Shown here piece by piece: positions 35,187-44,018 of a stretch of 64,000 nt of DNA (position 1 is its first letter; every line of letters starts with the position of its first letter). The stretch comes from DASUZB01 sp035535495. GTDB lineage: Bacteria > Actinomycetota > CALGFH01. The translations under genes and the position numbers were made by a program. The notes beneath the pieces were generated by a model. It was not told the origin of the DNA, searched no databases, and worked only from the letters and a program-made list of their open reading frames with translations. The stretch is from assembly GCA_035535495.1 (NCBI GenBank), contig DATLQA010000272.1, positions 1 through 64,000 on the forward strand. Reading direction: 5' to 3'.

Positions 35187-36549
35187 CGGTGGGCTCCCGC
35201 CGGCTCGGCGGCACCGGCGCCGCAGCCTCCTGGTCGGCCGGCTCGGCGGCGGCCTCGGCCTGGTGGGCGGCCACACAGACCAGCGCGAACAGCATCCACA
35301 TGTGGCGGAAGTGGTAGGTCTCGTGGGCCAGGCCGAAGATCAGGTTGGCCCAGACGGCGCCGGCCAGGGCACGGTGGGTGGCGCGGCCGCTTCCCCCGGC
35401 CACCAGCAGCCGCCCGCTCCAGCGCACCAGGATCAGGCAGAACGCGAGGTAGGCGACCAGGCCGAGCACGCCGCGCTCGATGGTCACGCTGAGGTAGTCG
35501 TTGTGCGTGCTGGAGCGCGCCACGCCCTTGGGGTTGAGCAGGTTCAGGCTGACGAACTGGCCCGGCCCGATGCCGAGCGCCACGTGCGGGGAGGCCGCTT
35601 CCCAGGTCTGCCGCCAGATCTCGAGCCGGTCCTCCAGACCGCGGTCGGTGCGGCCGAGGGTGCTGCCGAGCGGGCTGCCCTGGCGCTCGTCGCTGAACAC
35701 CCGGAAGGGGCTGGGGCGGCCAGCCTGCCACTCGATCAGCGCCCCGCTCCCGACCACCAGCAGCACGACCAGCAGCAGCAGGGCGCCGACCAGGCCCTGC
35801 ATCTGCTCGCGGGTGCGGCCGCGGCGGAACAGGGCGCCGATCCCGAGCACGGCCAGGCCGATCAGGAGCCCGGAGATGCCGCCGTTGGAGCCGGTCAGCC
35901 AGATTCCCCACAGCAGCCACCCGGCGGCCAGCAGGCGCAGCGGCCTGGCGCGGGGCCACGGCGAGGCGAGCAGCACGAAGAACGAGGTCACCAGGTAGCT
36001 GCCGAGCAGGTTGGGATTGCCGCTGGTGCCGGCCGGACGGGACCCCTGGACGCCGACGACCGGCAGCTCCTGCGGCAGCACGTGGACGGCGACCAGGATG
36101 GGAAGGCAGGTCCACGCGAGCGCGGCCAGCACCCAGACGACCAGGATGCGGTCCAGGCCCCTCCGGTCGTCGGCCAGGTCGTTGGACACGCCGAAGAACA
36201 GCAGGATCAGGTAGATCTCGATCAACAGGGTGAGGATGCCGAGGCCGACGTCCTCGGAGGCGAGGGTGGCGATCACCCCGGCGGCGAGGAACAGCAGCAG
36301 GGCCGGCCCGGCGGGGCGCACCAGCCTCCGGCCGGTGCGGGGGAGCGCGACCATCGCGACCAGCAGGTAGACGATCGCCAGGGCGTCGACCGGCGCGGTG
36401 TTGCCCGGCCCCTTCGGCACCAGCAGCGGCAGCGCCGCGACCGCCAGCCCGAGGACGAACAGGTGCAGGTGGCCGGCGCGGAAGCTGAACAGCGCCCGGA
36501 TCCGGCCGGTGGCGGGACGCTCGGCGGGCGGCGGCGAGCTGCGGCGCAT
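35173..36549 (-). CDS. O-antigen ligase/Wzy-like polysaccharide polymerase
   Basis: 458 residues with about 10-12 membrane segments. The family signature (Wzy_C) is in the large outside loop: TSGNPNLLGSYLVTSF, then a long loop with WRQTWEAASPHVALGIGPGQF and the conserved STHNDYLSVTIERG. Such proteins join or polymerise lipid-linked glycan units on the outer face of the membrane. Its ATG overlaps the upstream epimerase stop by one base (TGATG). The very end is Pro/Glu-rich. Confidence 0.88.
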   Translation of the reverse strand: MRRSSPPPAERPATGRIRALFSFRAGHLHLFVLGLAVAALPLLVPKGPGNTAPVDALAIVYLLVAMVALPRTGRRLVRPAGPALLLFLAAGVIATLASEDVGLGILTLLIEIYLILLFFGVSNDLADDRRGLDRILVVWVLAALAWTCLPILVAVHVLPQELPVVGVQGSRPAGTSGNPNLLGSYLVTSFFVLLASPWPRARPLRLLAAGWLLWGIWLTGSNGGISGLLIGLAVLGIGALFRRGRTREQMQGLVGALLLLVVLLVVGSGALIEWQAGRPSPFRVFSDERQGSPLGSTLGRTDRGLEDRLEIWRQTWEAASPHVALGIGPGQFVSLNLLNPKGVARSSTHNDYLSVTIERGVLGLVAYLAFCLILVRWSGRLLVAGGSGRATHRALAGAVWANLIFGLAHETYHFRHMWMLFALVCVAAHQAEAAAEPADQEAAAPVPPSRREPTGAAT

Positions 36550-37520
36550 CAGACTCCCGTCTTGGCCGCCGACCTCTGGCGGCGGGCGATCCATGCTGCC
36601 TCGCTGGCGATCCCGTCGGCAAGGTCGACTTCGGGCCGGTAGCCGAGCAGGGCCTCCGCCCGGGTGCCGTCGGCGCCGGTGTGGCGGGCGTCGCCCGCCT
36701 GGGCCGGCTGGTGCACCACCCGCAGGCGCCGGCCGGTGGCGCGCCCGACCAGGTCGAGGACCTCGTCGAGGGTGACCCGGCGTCCACCCCCGACGTTGAC
36801 CACCTCGCCGGCTGGCGCGGCCATCGCCAGCAGGTTGGCCCTGACCACGTCGGCGACGTGGGTGAAGTCGCGGGTCTGCTGACCGTCGCCGTAGACGGTG
36901 ATCGGCGCGCGGGCGTAGGCCGCCTCCAGGAAGCGACGGAAACCCATGTCAGGGCGTTGCCTCGGCCAGTAGACGGTGAAGTAGCGCAGGGTGGTCACGG
37001 TCAGGTCGCTCACCGCCGGCTGCGCGTACGCCAGGCAGAGGTGCTCACTGGCCAGCTTGGTGACGCCGTAGGGGGAGACCGGGCGGGTGGCGGAGCTCTC
37101 GGTGGTGGGGTAGGTGGGCGCGTCGCCGTACACGCTGGAGGAGGACGCGGCCACCAGGTGGGGCACGCCCACGCGCGTGCAGGCCTCAAGGAGCCGCTGC
37201 GTGGCGATGATGTTGTGGCGCACGTAGAGGCCGAAATCGGCGCCCCAGGAGTGGCGCACCCCGGGCTGCGCGGCCTGGTGGAACACCACCGCCGCGCCGT
37301 CCAGGAGGTCGTCGAGGTGCAGCTCGCCGAGGTCGCCGTCGACCAGCTCGAAGCTGGGGTGGCCGGCCAGCTCGGCCAGGTTGGCGCGCTTCTCGGCGGG
37401 AGCGTAGTAGGGCGTGAAGGCGTCGATCCCGACCACCTCGTGGCCGGCCGCGACCAGCCCTTCGGCCAGGTGCGAGCCGATGAAGCCGGCCGCGCCGGTG
37501 ACCACCACGTGGCCGTTCAC
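36549..37520 (-). CDS. NAD-dependent sugar epimerase/dehydratase (extended SDR)
   Basis: 323 residues. VVTGAAGFIGSHLAEGL binds NAD. ASSSSVYGD and SPYGVTK carry the catalytic Ser/Thr and Tyr-Lys. TLRYFTVYWPRQRPDMGFRR is typical of UDP-glucuronate/UDP-glucose 4-epimerases. The product is likely a UDP-hexuronic acid or hexose; which one is not certain. GTG overlaps the PHP gene stop (GTGA, 37517-37520). Confidence 0.9.
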   Translation of the reverse strand: MNGHVVVTGAAGFIGSHLAEGLVAAGHEVVGIDAFTPYYAPAEKRANLAELAGHPSFELVDGDLGELHLDDLLDGAAVVFHQAAQPGVRHSWGADFGLYVRHNIIATQRLLEACTRVGVPHLVAASSSSVYGDAPTYPTTESSATRPVSPYGVTKLASEHLCLAYAQPAVSDLTVTTLRYFTVYWPRQRPDMGFRRFLEAAYARAPITVYGDGQQTRDFTHVADVVRANLLAMAAPAGEVVNVGGGRRVTLDEVLDLVGRATGRRLRVVHQPAQAGDARHTGADGTRAEALLGYRPEVDLADGIASEAAWIARRQRSAAKTGV

Positions 37521-38431
37521 CGGGCCTCGCCGTCCAGCCGCGCGCGCAGCTCCACCAGGGCGTCGGCAGGGACGGCGACGTTGCCGCCGGCGCCCCGGCC
37601 GAGGGCGATGCCCGGCTTGTGGCTGCCGTGGTAGTCCGATCCGCCGGTGACCAGCAGCCCGCGGCGCTCCGCCTGCCCGGCCCAGCGGCGCTGCTCGTCG
37701 CGGTCGTGCTGCGGGTGCCAGGCCTCGAGGCCGTCGGCCCCGGCCTCGAGGCACGCCGCCAGCACCCGGTCGCGGGTGATCGCGGGCAGCCGTCCGGGGT
37801 GGGCCACCACCGCCACCCCGCCGGCGGCGTGGACCAGGCGCACCGCCTCGGCCACCGGCAGCGACGGGGCCGGCACGTAGGCCGGGCGGCCAGGGCCGAG
37901 CCAGCGCTCGAAGGCGTCGGCCACGTCGGCCACCACACCGTTGGCGACCAGCGCCCTGGCGAAGTGGGCGCGGGACACCGCCGCCTCGCCGGCCAGCGCC
38001 GCGGCGTCGTCGTAACCGACCCCGGTGAGCACCCTCAGCCGCCGGCCGATGGCCCGGTTGCGCCCGCCCCTGCCGGCCCGGACGGCCGCGCAGCGGACCT
38101 CGATGCCGGCCGCCGCCAGCCCGCTGCCGTAGGCCAGCAGGTGGACCACCTCGCCTTCGGCCTCGGTGGTGAGCTCGCAGCCGGTCAGCACCTCGACGCC
38201 GAGCCGGCGCCCCAGGCTGCCGGCCGACTCGACCGACGCCAGGGTGTCGTGGTCGGTGACGGCGAGCACGCCGACGCCGGCCCTGGCCGCCGCGGCGACC
38301 AGCGCCTCGGGCGTGTCGCTGCCGTCCGAGGCGTGGGTGTGGCAGTGCAGGTCCACCAGCGGCGCCCTGGTGGGCCGGTGGCGCGCGGCCTGCTCCACCC
38401 AGGCGGTGGCGAACCCGGCCGGCATCGGCAT
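37517..38431 (-). CDS. PHP-domain phosphoesterase
   Basis: 304 residues. Metal-binding motifs of the TrpH/RNase AM-like branch: VDLHCHTHASDGSDTPE, AVTDHDT, GCELTTE, AVVAHPGRL and GSDYHGSHKPG. Characterised relatives hydrolyse 3'-phosphoadenosine phosphate (pAp) or trim RNA 5' ends. That is suggestive here, because the next upstream genes make PAPS, whose use releases pAp. This link is inference. ATG at 38431 (a second ATG two codons in is possible), four bases after the cysC stop. Confidence 0.87.
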   Translation of the reverse strand: MPMPAGFATAWVEQAARHRPTRAPLVDLHCHTHASDGSDTPEALVAAAARAGVGVLAVTDHDTLASVESAGSLGRRLGVEVLTGCELTTEAEGEVVHLLAYGSGLAAAGIEVRCAAVRAGRGGRNRAIGRRLRVLTGVGYDDAAALAGEAAVSRAHFARALVANGVVADVADAFERWLGPGRPAYVPAPSLPVAEAVRLVHAAGGVAVVAHPGRLPAITRDRVLAACLEAGADGLEAWHPQHDRDEQRRWAGQAERRGLLVTGGSDYHGSHKPGIALGRGAGGNVAVPADALVELRARLDGEAR

Positions 38432-38435
38432 GGCG

Positions 38436-39047
38436 TCAGCCGAGCGCGTCGAGTCGCGCGGCAATCTCGTCCTCCTCGATGGCGATGTAGAGGTCGCCAG
38501 GCTTGGTCAGCCCGAGCCGCTCCAGCGTGTCGATGACCTGCTCGGCCGAGCGCTCCACCGGCTCCCGATCGGTGTGCGCCACCAGCTCCGGGTCCTCCGG
38601 GGCCTCGTACGGATCGGAGACGCCGGTGAAGTTGGCGATCTCGCCGGCGATCGCCTTGGCGTAGAGGCCCTTCGGGTCCCGCTCGGCGCAGGTCTCCAGC
38701 GGCGCGTCGACGAACACCTCGACGAAGTTCGGCACGGCGGCGCGGACCTTGGCGCGCGCCTCCCGGTAGGGCGAGATCGCGGCCACCACCACCGCCACGC
38801 CGTGCTTGGCGAGCTTGCCCGCCACGTAGCCGATGCGGGCGATGTTGGTGTCGCGGTCGGCCCGGCTGAAGCCGAGACCCTGGCACAGGTTGGTGCGGAC
38901 CTCGTCGCCGTCGAGCAGCTCGACCCGGTGGCCACGGTCGGCGAGCGCGACCGTGACGGTGCGGGCGAGGGTCGACTTGCCCGCACCGGAGAGGCCGGTG
39001 AGCCAGAGCACGAAGCCCGGTGAGTCGGACCAGGACTGTCCCGTCAT
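38436..39047 (-). CDS. cysC: Adenylylsulfate (APS) kinase
   Basis: 203 residues. It phosphorylates APS to PAPS in the cytosol. P-loop WLTGLSGAGKSTLA, then LLDGDEVR, SRADRDTNIARIGYVA, AISPYREAR, EVFVDAPLETCAERDPKGLYAKA and the FTGVSDPYEAPEDPEL lid. Its ATG overlaps the sat stop (ATGA, 39044-39047), so the two enzymes are made together. PAPS can feed sulfate reduction or sulfotransferases; neither a PAPS reductase nor a sulfotransferase is in the window. Confidence 0.95.
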   Translation of the reverse strand: MTGQSWSDSPGFVLWLTGLSGAGKSTLARTVTVALADRGHRVELLDGDEVRTNLCQGLGFSRADRDTNIARIGYVAGKLAKHGVAVVVAAISPYREARAKVRAAVPNFVEVFVDAPLETCAERDPKGLYAKAIAGEIANFTGVSDPYEAPEDPELVAHTDREPVERSAEQVIDTLERLGLTKPGDLYIAIEEDEIAARLDALG

Positions 39048-40237
39048 GCCAGTGCCTTTCCGTTCCGCCCGTTGGTGCCTTCCTGGTAGGCCTCGGTGAG
39101 CACCGCCGCCACCTCGGGGCGGGAGAACTCCGGCGGGGGCAGCTCGCCGGCGACCAGCATGGCCCGCACCTGCGTGCCCGACAGGCTCACGTGCGCGTCA
39201 CCCGGGTGCGGGCAGGTCTTGGCGGTGGCCATGGCGCCGCAGGTACGGCAGAAGAAGGCGTTGTCGAACAGCAGCGGGGTGATGCCGAGCTCCTCGGGGG
39301 GGAGCGAGGCGATCAGCTCCTGCGCCTCGTAGGTGCCGTAGTAGGCGCCGACGCCGGCGTGGTCCCGCCCGACGATGAAATGGGTGCAGCCGTGGTTCTT
39401 GCGGACCAGCGCATGCAGCACCGCCTCCCGCGGTCCCGCGTAGCGCATCGGCGCCACCAGGGCGGCCAGCACCACCCGCTCGGCCGGGAAGTACGACAGC
39501 ACCGCCTCGTAGGCGCGCAGCCGCACCTCGACCGGGACGTCACCTTCCTTGGTCGGGCCGACCAGGGGGTGGAGGAGCAGCCCGTCGCACACCTCCAGGG
39601 CGCACTTGAGCAGGTACTCGTGGGCACGGTGCACCGGGTTGCGGGTCTGGAACGCGGCGATCCGGCCCCAGCCGCGCTCGGCGAAGGCTGCCCGCGTCTG
39701 GGCCGGGGTCAGCGCGTAGGAGCCCGCCGGCCCGCCGGCCGGTCCCATGACCGCCCGCACCGGGCCGGCGACCGCTCTGGCCGGGCTTTGCAGCACCCTG
39801 GCCACCCCGGGGTGGGCCGGGTCGTCGGTGCCGTAGACGAGCTTGGCCTCGCGCTCGCGGTCGCGGTCGAAGACCTCGGTGACCTCGAGCACACCCACCA
39901 GGCGGCCCTCCGCCTCGCGCAGGGCGAGGAGGCCGCCGCGGAACTCGGCGTCGTCGGGGAGCCCGAGGCAGACCGGGATCGGCCAGATGGCGCCGTCGTC
40001 GGTGCGCATCGCCTCGGCGCAGGCCTCGTGTGCCGCCCGGCCCATGAAGCCCTCGAGCGGGCTGTAGGCCCCGGTGGCGATCGCCCGCAGGTCCGCCGCC
40101 TCGGCCGGGGTGAGCCGCAGCGCTGGCAGCCGCTCGGCCGCCTCGCGATCGTCAGGGTCCAGCCACCGCTCCACCAAGCGGCCGCCGTGGGGCCGTGCCG
40201 GCCCGCCGTTCGTTGCCGTCTCCAGCCTGATCGTCAC
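39044..40237 (-). CDS. sat: Sulfate adenylyltransferase (single-chain ATP sulfurylase)
   Basis: 397 residues of the Sat/Met3 type, not the CysD/CysN type. Catalytic motifs are FQTRNPVHRAHEYLLK (QxRN and HxxH) and IVGRDHAGVG. A Cys cluster (CRTCGAMATAKTCPH) near 350 probably binds zinc, as in bacterial and archaeal forms. The ending is SGTQVRAMLVAGELPP. It makes APS from ATP and sulfate. The GTG at 40237 follows GGAGG by ten bases; upstream open sequence is not family-like. First gene of the sat - cysC - PHP run. Confidence 0.94.
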   Translation of the reverse strand: MTIRLETATNGGPARPHGGRLVERWLDPDDREAAERLPALRLTPAEAADLRAIATGAYSPLEGFMGRAAHEACAEAMRTDDGAIWPIPVCLGLPDDAEFRGGLLALREAEGRLVGVLEVTEVFDRDREREAKLVYGTDDPAHPGVARVLQSPARAVAGPVRAVMGPAGGPAGSYALTPAQTRAAFAERGWGRIAAFQTRNPVHRAHEYLLKCALEVCDGLLLHPLVGPTKEGDVPVEVRLRAYEAVLSYFPAERVVLAALVAPMRYAGPREAVLHALVRKNHGCTHFIVGRDHAGVGAYYGTYEAQELIASLPPEELGITPLLFDNAFFCRTCGAMATAKTCPHPGDAHVSLSGTQVRAMLVAGELPPPEFSRPEVAAVLTEAYQEGTNGRNGKALA

Positions 40238-40423
40238 GTGACTTCGTCCTCCAGATCTCGCCAGGTCGAAATGGGCGGACATGACCGAGCTTATGAACCG
40301 TGCCACCGCACGCCGAGGCTCGATCGCCGTACCTGCCGCTACGGCGCGGACAGTACGCCTTGCTTGGCCAGGTCACGGGGCGTGCCCGGGGTTCGGGGGC
40401 TCATGGAGCGAAGCGGTAGCCCC

Positions 40424-42133
40424 TTACCTGCGTTCGCCAAGCCGCTCCCTGGGTTTCGACCCGTTGGCCCCCAGATTCTGGGTGGGCTGGTGGCGCTTGC
40501 CGTCGTTGGCCTGCACCGCTTCGATCAGCCCTTTGTCGCCGTAGCCGTACCCGTAGCCGTAGCGGAGCGTGCCGAGCGGGCGGAGGCTGCGGGTCCCGAC
40601 CAGGACGGCGCCGACCTCGTGGACCTGGTCGCGGCGGAAGCCCTCGGCGGCCTGCTGGATCGCCGTCCAGCGGCTGATCCCGGACCGCGCCACCAGCACG
40701 GTCCCGTCGGCCACCCCGGCGAGGGTGAGCGCGTCGGCCGAGAAGTGGGCGGGGGGCGTGTCGAGCAGCACGGTGATGTCGGTGGTGCGCAGCGTGATCA
40801 GCATCTGGCGGAGCTTGTCGGTCACCAGCAGCTCGCCGGGGTTGCGGCTGGGGTTGCCGGCGGGGAGGACCAGCAGGTTGTCCGCCACCGAGATGAACAT
40901 CGACAGCACGTCGTGCCGTTCGCCCTGCAGCAGCTCGGCCAGGCCGGGCTGGCCCTGGATGCCGAGGAGCTTGTCGATCCCGGGGCGGCGCAGGTCGCTG
41001 GAGACCAGCAGCACCTGCCGTCCCTGGCGGGCCAGGGCGTGGCCGAGGTTGACGGCGAGGGTGGACTTGCCCTCGCCGGGGTCGGCCGAGGTGATCGCGA
41101 GCACCCGGACGTCGTCGCAGAGGCCGTGGCGGAGCAGCGCGGCCGCGACCCGGCGGTAGCCCTCGGCCGCCAGGCTGAACGGCGCGTTGACCACCGGGAC
41201 CCGGCCCTTGCGGATACCGGCCCGCGCGACCGTGGCCAGCACCGGCAGCTCGGTGGCCGTCTCGACGTCCTCCGGGCTGACGATCTTGGGCGTGGCCGAC
41301 TCCACCATCAGGGCGATCGCGATGCCGACGAGCAGCCCGAGCAGCAGCCCGATCACCAGCGAGGCGACCCGCCCGATGGGGGCGATCGCGGTGGTGAGAA
41401 ACGGCTCGCCGAGCACGGCGGTCGAGGCGCCGAGGACGATCTGCTTCTCGCGGACCGCGCTGATCCGTCCCATCAGCGCGGTGTAGTCGTTCTGGGCGAG
41501 CTTGAGCAGGGTGGCGGTGCCGGTCTTCGGCGCGGTGCGGACCGGCCCGGCGGTGGCCTCCCTGTCCGCCTGGTCGGAGAGCTGCTGGATCCTGCGTTCC
41601 AGGGCGCGGCGCTGAAGCTCGTAGTTGGTCAGGATCGATCTGACGTGGTTGGCGTCCTCGGTGTTGCGGCGGGTCGTCCAGAGCCTGGCGTAGCTCCGCG
41701 CCACCGCCACCGCCCGGTCGCCGATGCGGTCGACGTAGACCAGGTCGACCAGGTTGGTGCCGGCGACCGGGGCGGCGCTCAAGCCCTTCAGCAGGGTGGC
41801 GGCGTCCAGGGTGCCGCGCGCCGGGCCCAGGCCGTCGAGCACCTGCTGGGCGACCGCGACGTCGTTGAGCGGGTCAGAGATGACCGCGTCCTTGGCGGGG
41901 TCGGCCACGGGGGCCTGCGCGGCGATCGCGTCCGAGGTGGTCTGCCCGACCCGCATGCGCACGGAGGCCTTCTGGGTCCCGCGGTTCGCCAGGGCGTTCG
42001 GCAGGACGGTCGTCCCGAGGGCCAGCCCGGCGCCCAGCGCGACCAGGACGACGAGCTTCCGTCGCCAGATCGAGCGGCCGTAGTCGGCCATCGTCGGGGC
42101 GGTGCGCCGCGAGCGGTCTCGGTCAGGGGGCAT
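40424..42133 (-). CDS. Wzz/BY-kinase: polysaccharide co-polymerase fused to tyrosine autokinase
   Basis: 569 residues. Two membrane helices (about 26-46 and 258-277) flank an extracytoplasmic Wzz domain with coiled-coil parts. The cytoplasmic kinase has Walker A SADPGEGKSTLAVNLG (352-357 core), A' LLVSSDLRRPGI, Walker B VLLDTPP, and a Tyr tail RYGYGYGYGDKG. It controls chain length and export of the polysaccharide through cyclic autophosphorylation. The Tyr-Gly tail is encoded by a near-exact 6-base repeat. ATG follows GGAG. No Wzb-like phosphatase is in the window. Confidence 0.93.
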   Translation of the reverse strand: MPPDRDRSRRTAPTMADYGRSIWRRKLVVLVALGAGLALGTTVLPNALANRGTQKASVRMRVGQTTSDAIAAQAPVADPAKDAVISDPLNDVAVAQQVLDGLGPARGTLDAATLLKGLSAAPVAGTNLVDLVYVDRIGDRAVAVARSYARLWTTRRNTEDANHVRSILTNYELQRRALERRIQQLSDQADREATAGPVRTAPKTGTATLLKLAQNDYTALMGRISAVREKQIVLGASTAVLGEPFLTTAIAPIGRVASLVIGLLLGLLVGIAIALMVESATPKIVSPEDVETATELPVLATVARAGIRKGRVPVVNAPFSLAAEGYRRVAAALLRHGLCDDVRVLAITSADPGEGKSTLAVNLGHALARQGRQVLLVSSDLRRPGIDKLLGIQGQPGLAELLQGERHDVLSMFISVADNLLVLPAGNPSRNPGELLVTDKLRQMLITLRTTDITVLLDTPPAHFSADALTLAGVADGTVLVARSGISRWTAIQQAAEGFRRDQVHEVGAVLVGTRSLRPLGTLRYGYGYGYGDKGLIEAVQANDGKRHQPTQNLGANGSKPRERLGERR

Positions 42134-42190
42134 GTGCGCTCCAGTCGCCGGCCAGTCGGTGCCGGGATCGTGCGTTCGTCGGGTCAGGGC

Positions 42191-42844
42191 TCACGGAGTC
42201 GCGCTCAGCTCGGGCACGTACTGCATCGCGAACGTCGCCGCCTCGAGCTTCGAGTGCATGTCCAGCTTCTCCAGGATGTTCTGGATGTGGGTGCGGACGG
42301 TGTGGGGGCTGATGAACAGCTCATGCCCGATCTGCGCATTGTCCCACCCACGGCGCAGCAGGAGGAGCACCTGCCGCTCGCGGGGCGACAGCCGGGACAG
42401 CGGCGAGTCGGCGGCGCTCTTCTGCAGCTCCACCAGGCGCTTGAACAGGGTGGGGAGCATCGCGCGGGGGACCACGCCCTCGCCGTCAAGGGCCGCCTGG
42501 ATGGTGCGGAGCACGGTGCGCGCGCCGCTGGTCTTGGTCACCACCGCCGGCGCGCCGGCCCGCACGGCCGCCACCACCAGGTCGAGGCCGGCCTCCTGGG
42601 CGAGGATCACCACCTTGACGTCCGGCTGCCTGGCCAGCAGCTTCTCGACCAGGGTCGGCCGGCGATCCAGCGCCAGGCTCGCGTCGACCAGCACCAGCTC
42701 GGGGCGGAGCCGCCCGACCTGGTCGACCAGGTCCTCGGCCGACGAGGTCTGGCCCACCACCAGGTGGTCGCTCTGCTTGTCGAGCAGTGCACGGAGCGCT
42801 TCGTTGAAGAGAGGTTGACTGTCCGCGAGCAACACTCGAGCCAT
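42191..42844 (-). CDS. LuxR-family response regulator in the polysaccharide cluster
   Basis: 217 residues. The receiver domain has ADSQPLFNEALRALL (Asp8, with Ser where most have a second acidic residue), acceptor Asp54 in LVLVDASL, and VTKTSG with the conserved Lys. The LuxR domain is LSRLSPRERQVLLLLRRGWDNAQIGHELFISPHTVRTHIQNIL. No kinase gene is adjacent, so it is an orphan or partners with the kinase at 15289. Its place 57 bases upstream of the BY-kinase gene suggests control of this cluster. ATG at 42844 is six bases after GGAGG. Confidence 0.88.
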   Translation of the reverse strand: MARVLLADSQPLFNEALRALLDKQSDHLVVGQTSSAEDLVDQVGRLRPELVLVDASLALDRRPTLVEKLLARQPDVKVVILAQEAGLDLVVAAVRAGAPAVVTKTSGARTVLRTIQAALDGEGVVPRAMLPTLFKRLVELQKSAADSPLSRLSPRERQVLLLLRRGWDNAQIGHELFISPHTVRTHIQNILEKLDMHSKLEAATFAMQYVPELSATP

Positions 42845-43217
42845 CCGCGTCCTCCGTCCCCGGCCCGACAGCCGTCCCGCCCGGCCGGGCGAGACGTACA
42901 GCGAGTACCAAGCGTGGGCATAGCGCCGGACAGTGCGCATACGCTCACGCAGTAGATCGGGCTACGATGAGCGAGCGATTTTCCCGCTCTGCCTGGTACA
43001 TGCGCACCAGCAGGTGTTCGCGCCACCGCGCCGACCAGCGGAATCGGCGACAATCATGCAGGTGTTGTAGGCGAAGCCCCCCCACCCGTCGATGGGCGCG
43101 ATCCGCTGATGCGACCACCATCGGATGCGGTTGTCAGTCAGACGACGTTGACGTTCGGGGGGGCATGGTGACGACAATCGGCCGGTCCTGGCACGCACCT
43201 GTCGGAGGTGCGCTGAC
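42845..43217. other. Divergent intergenic region
   Basis: 373 bases between the LuxR regulator (minus) and the nucleotidyltransferase (plus). AT-richer parts lie at 42955-42985 (GCTACGATGAGCGAGCGATTTTCC) and 43045-43070 (CGACAATCATGCAGGTGTTG). I see no good -35/-10 pair and no clear hairpin. GGAGGTG at 43204-43210 is the ribosome site for the gene at 43218. Confidence 0.4.
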
Positions 43218-44018
43218 ATGAAGGTCGTGCTGTTCTGCGGCGGGCTCGGCCTGCGCATCCGGGAGCACTCCGAGCACATCCCGAAGCCGATGGTCAGGAT
43301 CGGCTACCGGCCGGTCCTCTGGCACGTGATGCGCTACTACGCCCACTACGGGCACAAGGACTTCGTGGTCTGCCTCGGCTACAAGGCGGACGTGGTCAAG
43401 CGCTACTTCCTCGACTACGACGAGACCCTGTCCAACGACTTCGTCCTGTCGCAGGGCGGCGGCGACCGCCGGGTCGACCTGCTCGGCAGCGACATCGACG
43501 ACTGGCGCATCACCTTCCTCGACACCGGGCTGTACGCCAAGATCGGCATGCGCCTCAAGGCGGCCCAGTCGCAGCTGGAGAACGAGGACCTGTTCCTCGC
43601 CAACTACGGCGACGTGCTCACCGACGCGCCGCTGCCCTCGCTGATCGAGGACTTCAAGAAGCGCGACGCGGTGGCGGCGTTCATCCGCGTGCCGCCCAGC
43701 TACACCTTCCACGTCGTCGGGATGAAGGACGACCACCACGTCTCCCACATCGAGGACATCAAGACGACCGGGATCTGGCTGAACGGCGGCTACTTCATCT
43801 TCCGGCCGGAGATCTTCGACTACCTGCACGAGGGCGAGGAGCTGGTGGAGGAGCCGTTCCAGCGGCTCATCCAGGAGAACCGGCTGATCTCCTACCCGCA
43901 CGAGGGCTTCTGGGCGCCGATGGACACCGTGAAGGAGCGGCAGGCCCTGGAGGCGATGTGGGAGGCCGGCGAGCCGCCCTGGGCGGTCTGGCAGGCCGGC
44001 GAGCAGGTCGGGCAGTGA
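43218..44018 (+). CDS. Sugar-1-phosphate nucleotidyltransferase (cytidylyltransferase-like)
   Basis: 266 residues. VVLFCGGLGLRIREHSEHIPKPMVRIGYRPVLWHVM resembles RfbF, and NGGYFIFRPEIFDYL and GFWAPMDTVKERQALEAMW follow the same pattern. The nucleotide loop CGGLGLRI differs from the usual AGGLGTRL, so base or sugar preference may differ from the paralogue at 19147. It activates a sugar-1-phosphate. The stop overlaps the deacetylase start (GTGA, 44015-44018), so activation and deacetylation may be consecutive. Confidence 0.85.
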   Translation: MKVVLFCGGLGLRIREHSEHIPKPMVRIGYRPVLWHVMRYYAHYGHKDFVVCLGYKADVVKRYFLDYDETLSNDFVLSQGGGDRRVDLLGSDIDDWRITFLDTGLYAKIGMRLKAAQSQLENEDLFLANYGDVLTDAPLPSLIEDFKKRDAVAAFIRVPPSYTFHVVGMKDDHHVSHIEDIKTTGIWLNGGYFIFRPEIFDYLHEGEELVEEPFQRLIQENRLISYPHEGFWAPMDTVKERQALEAMWEAGEPPWAVWQAGEQVGQ

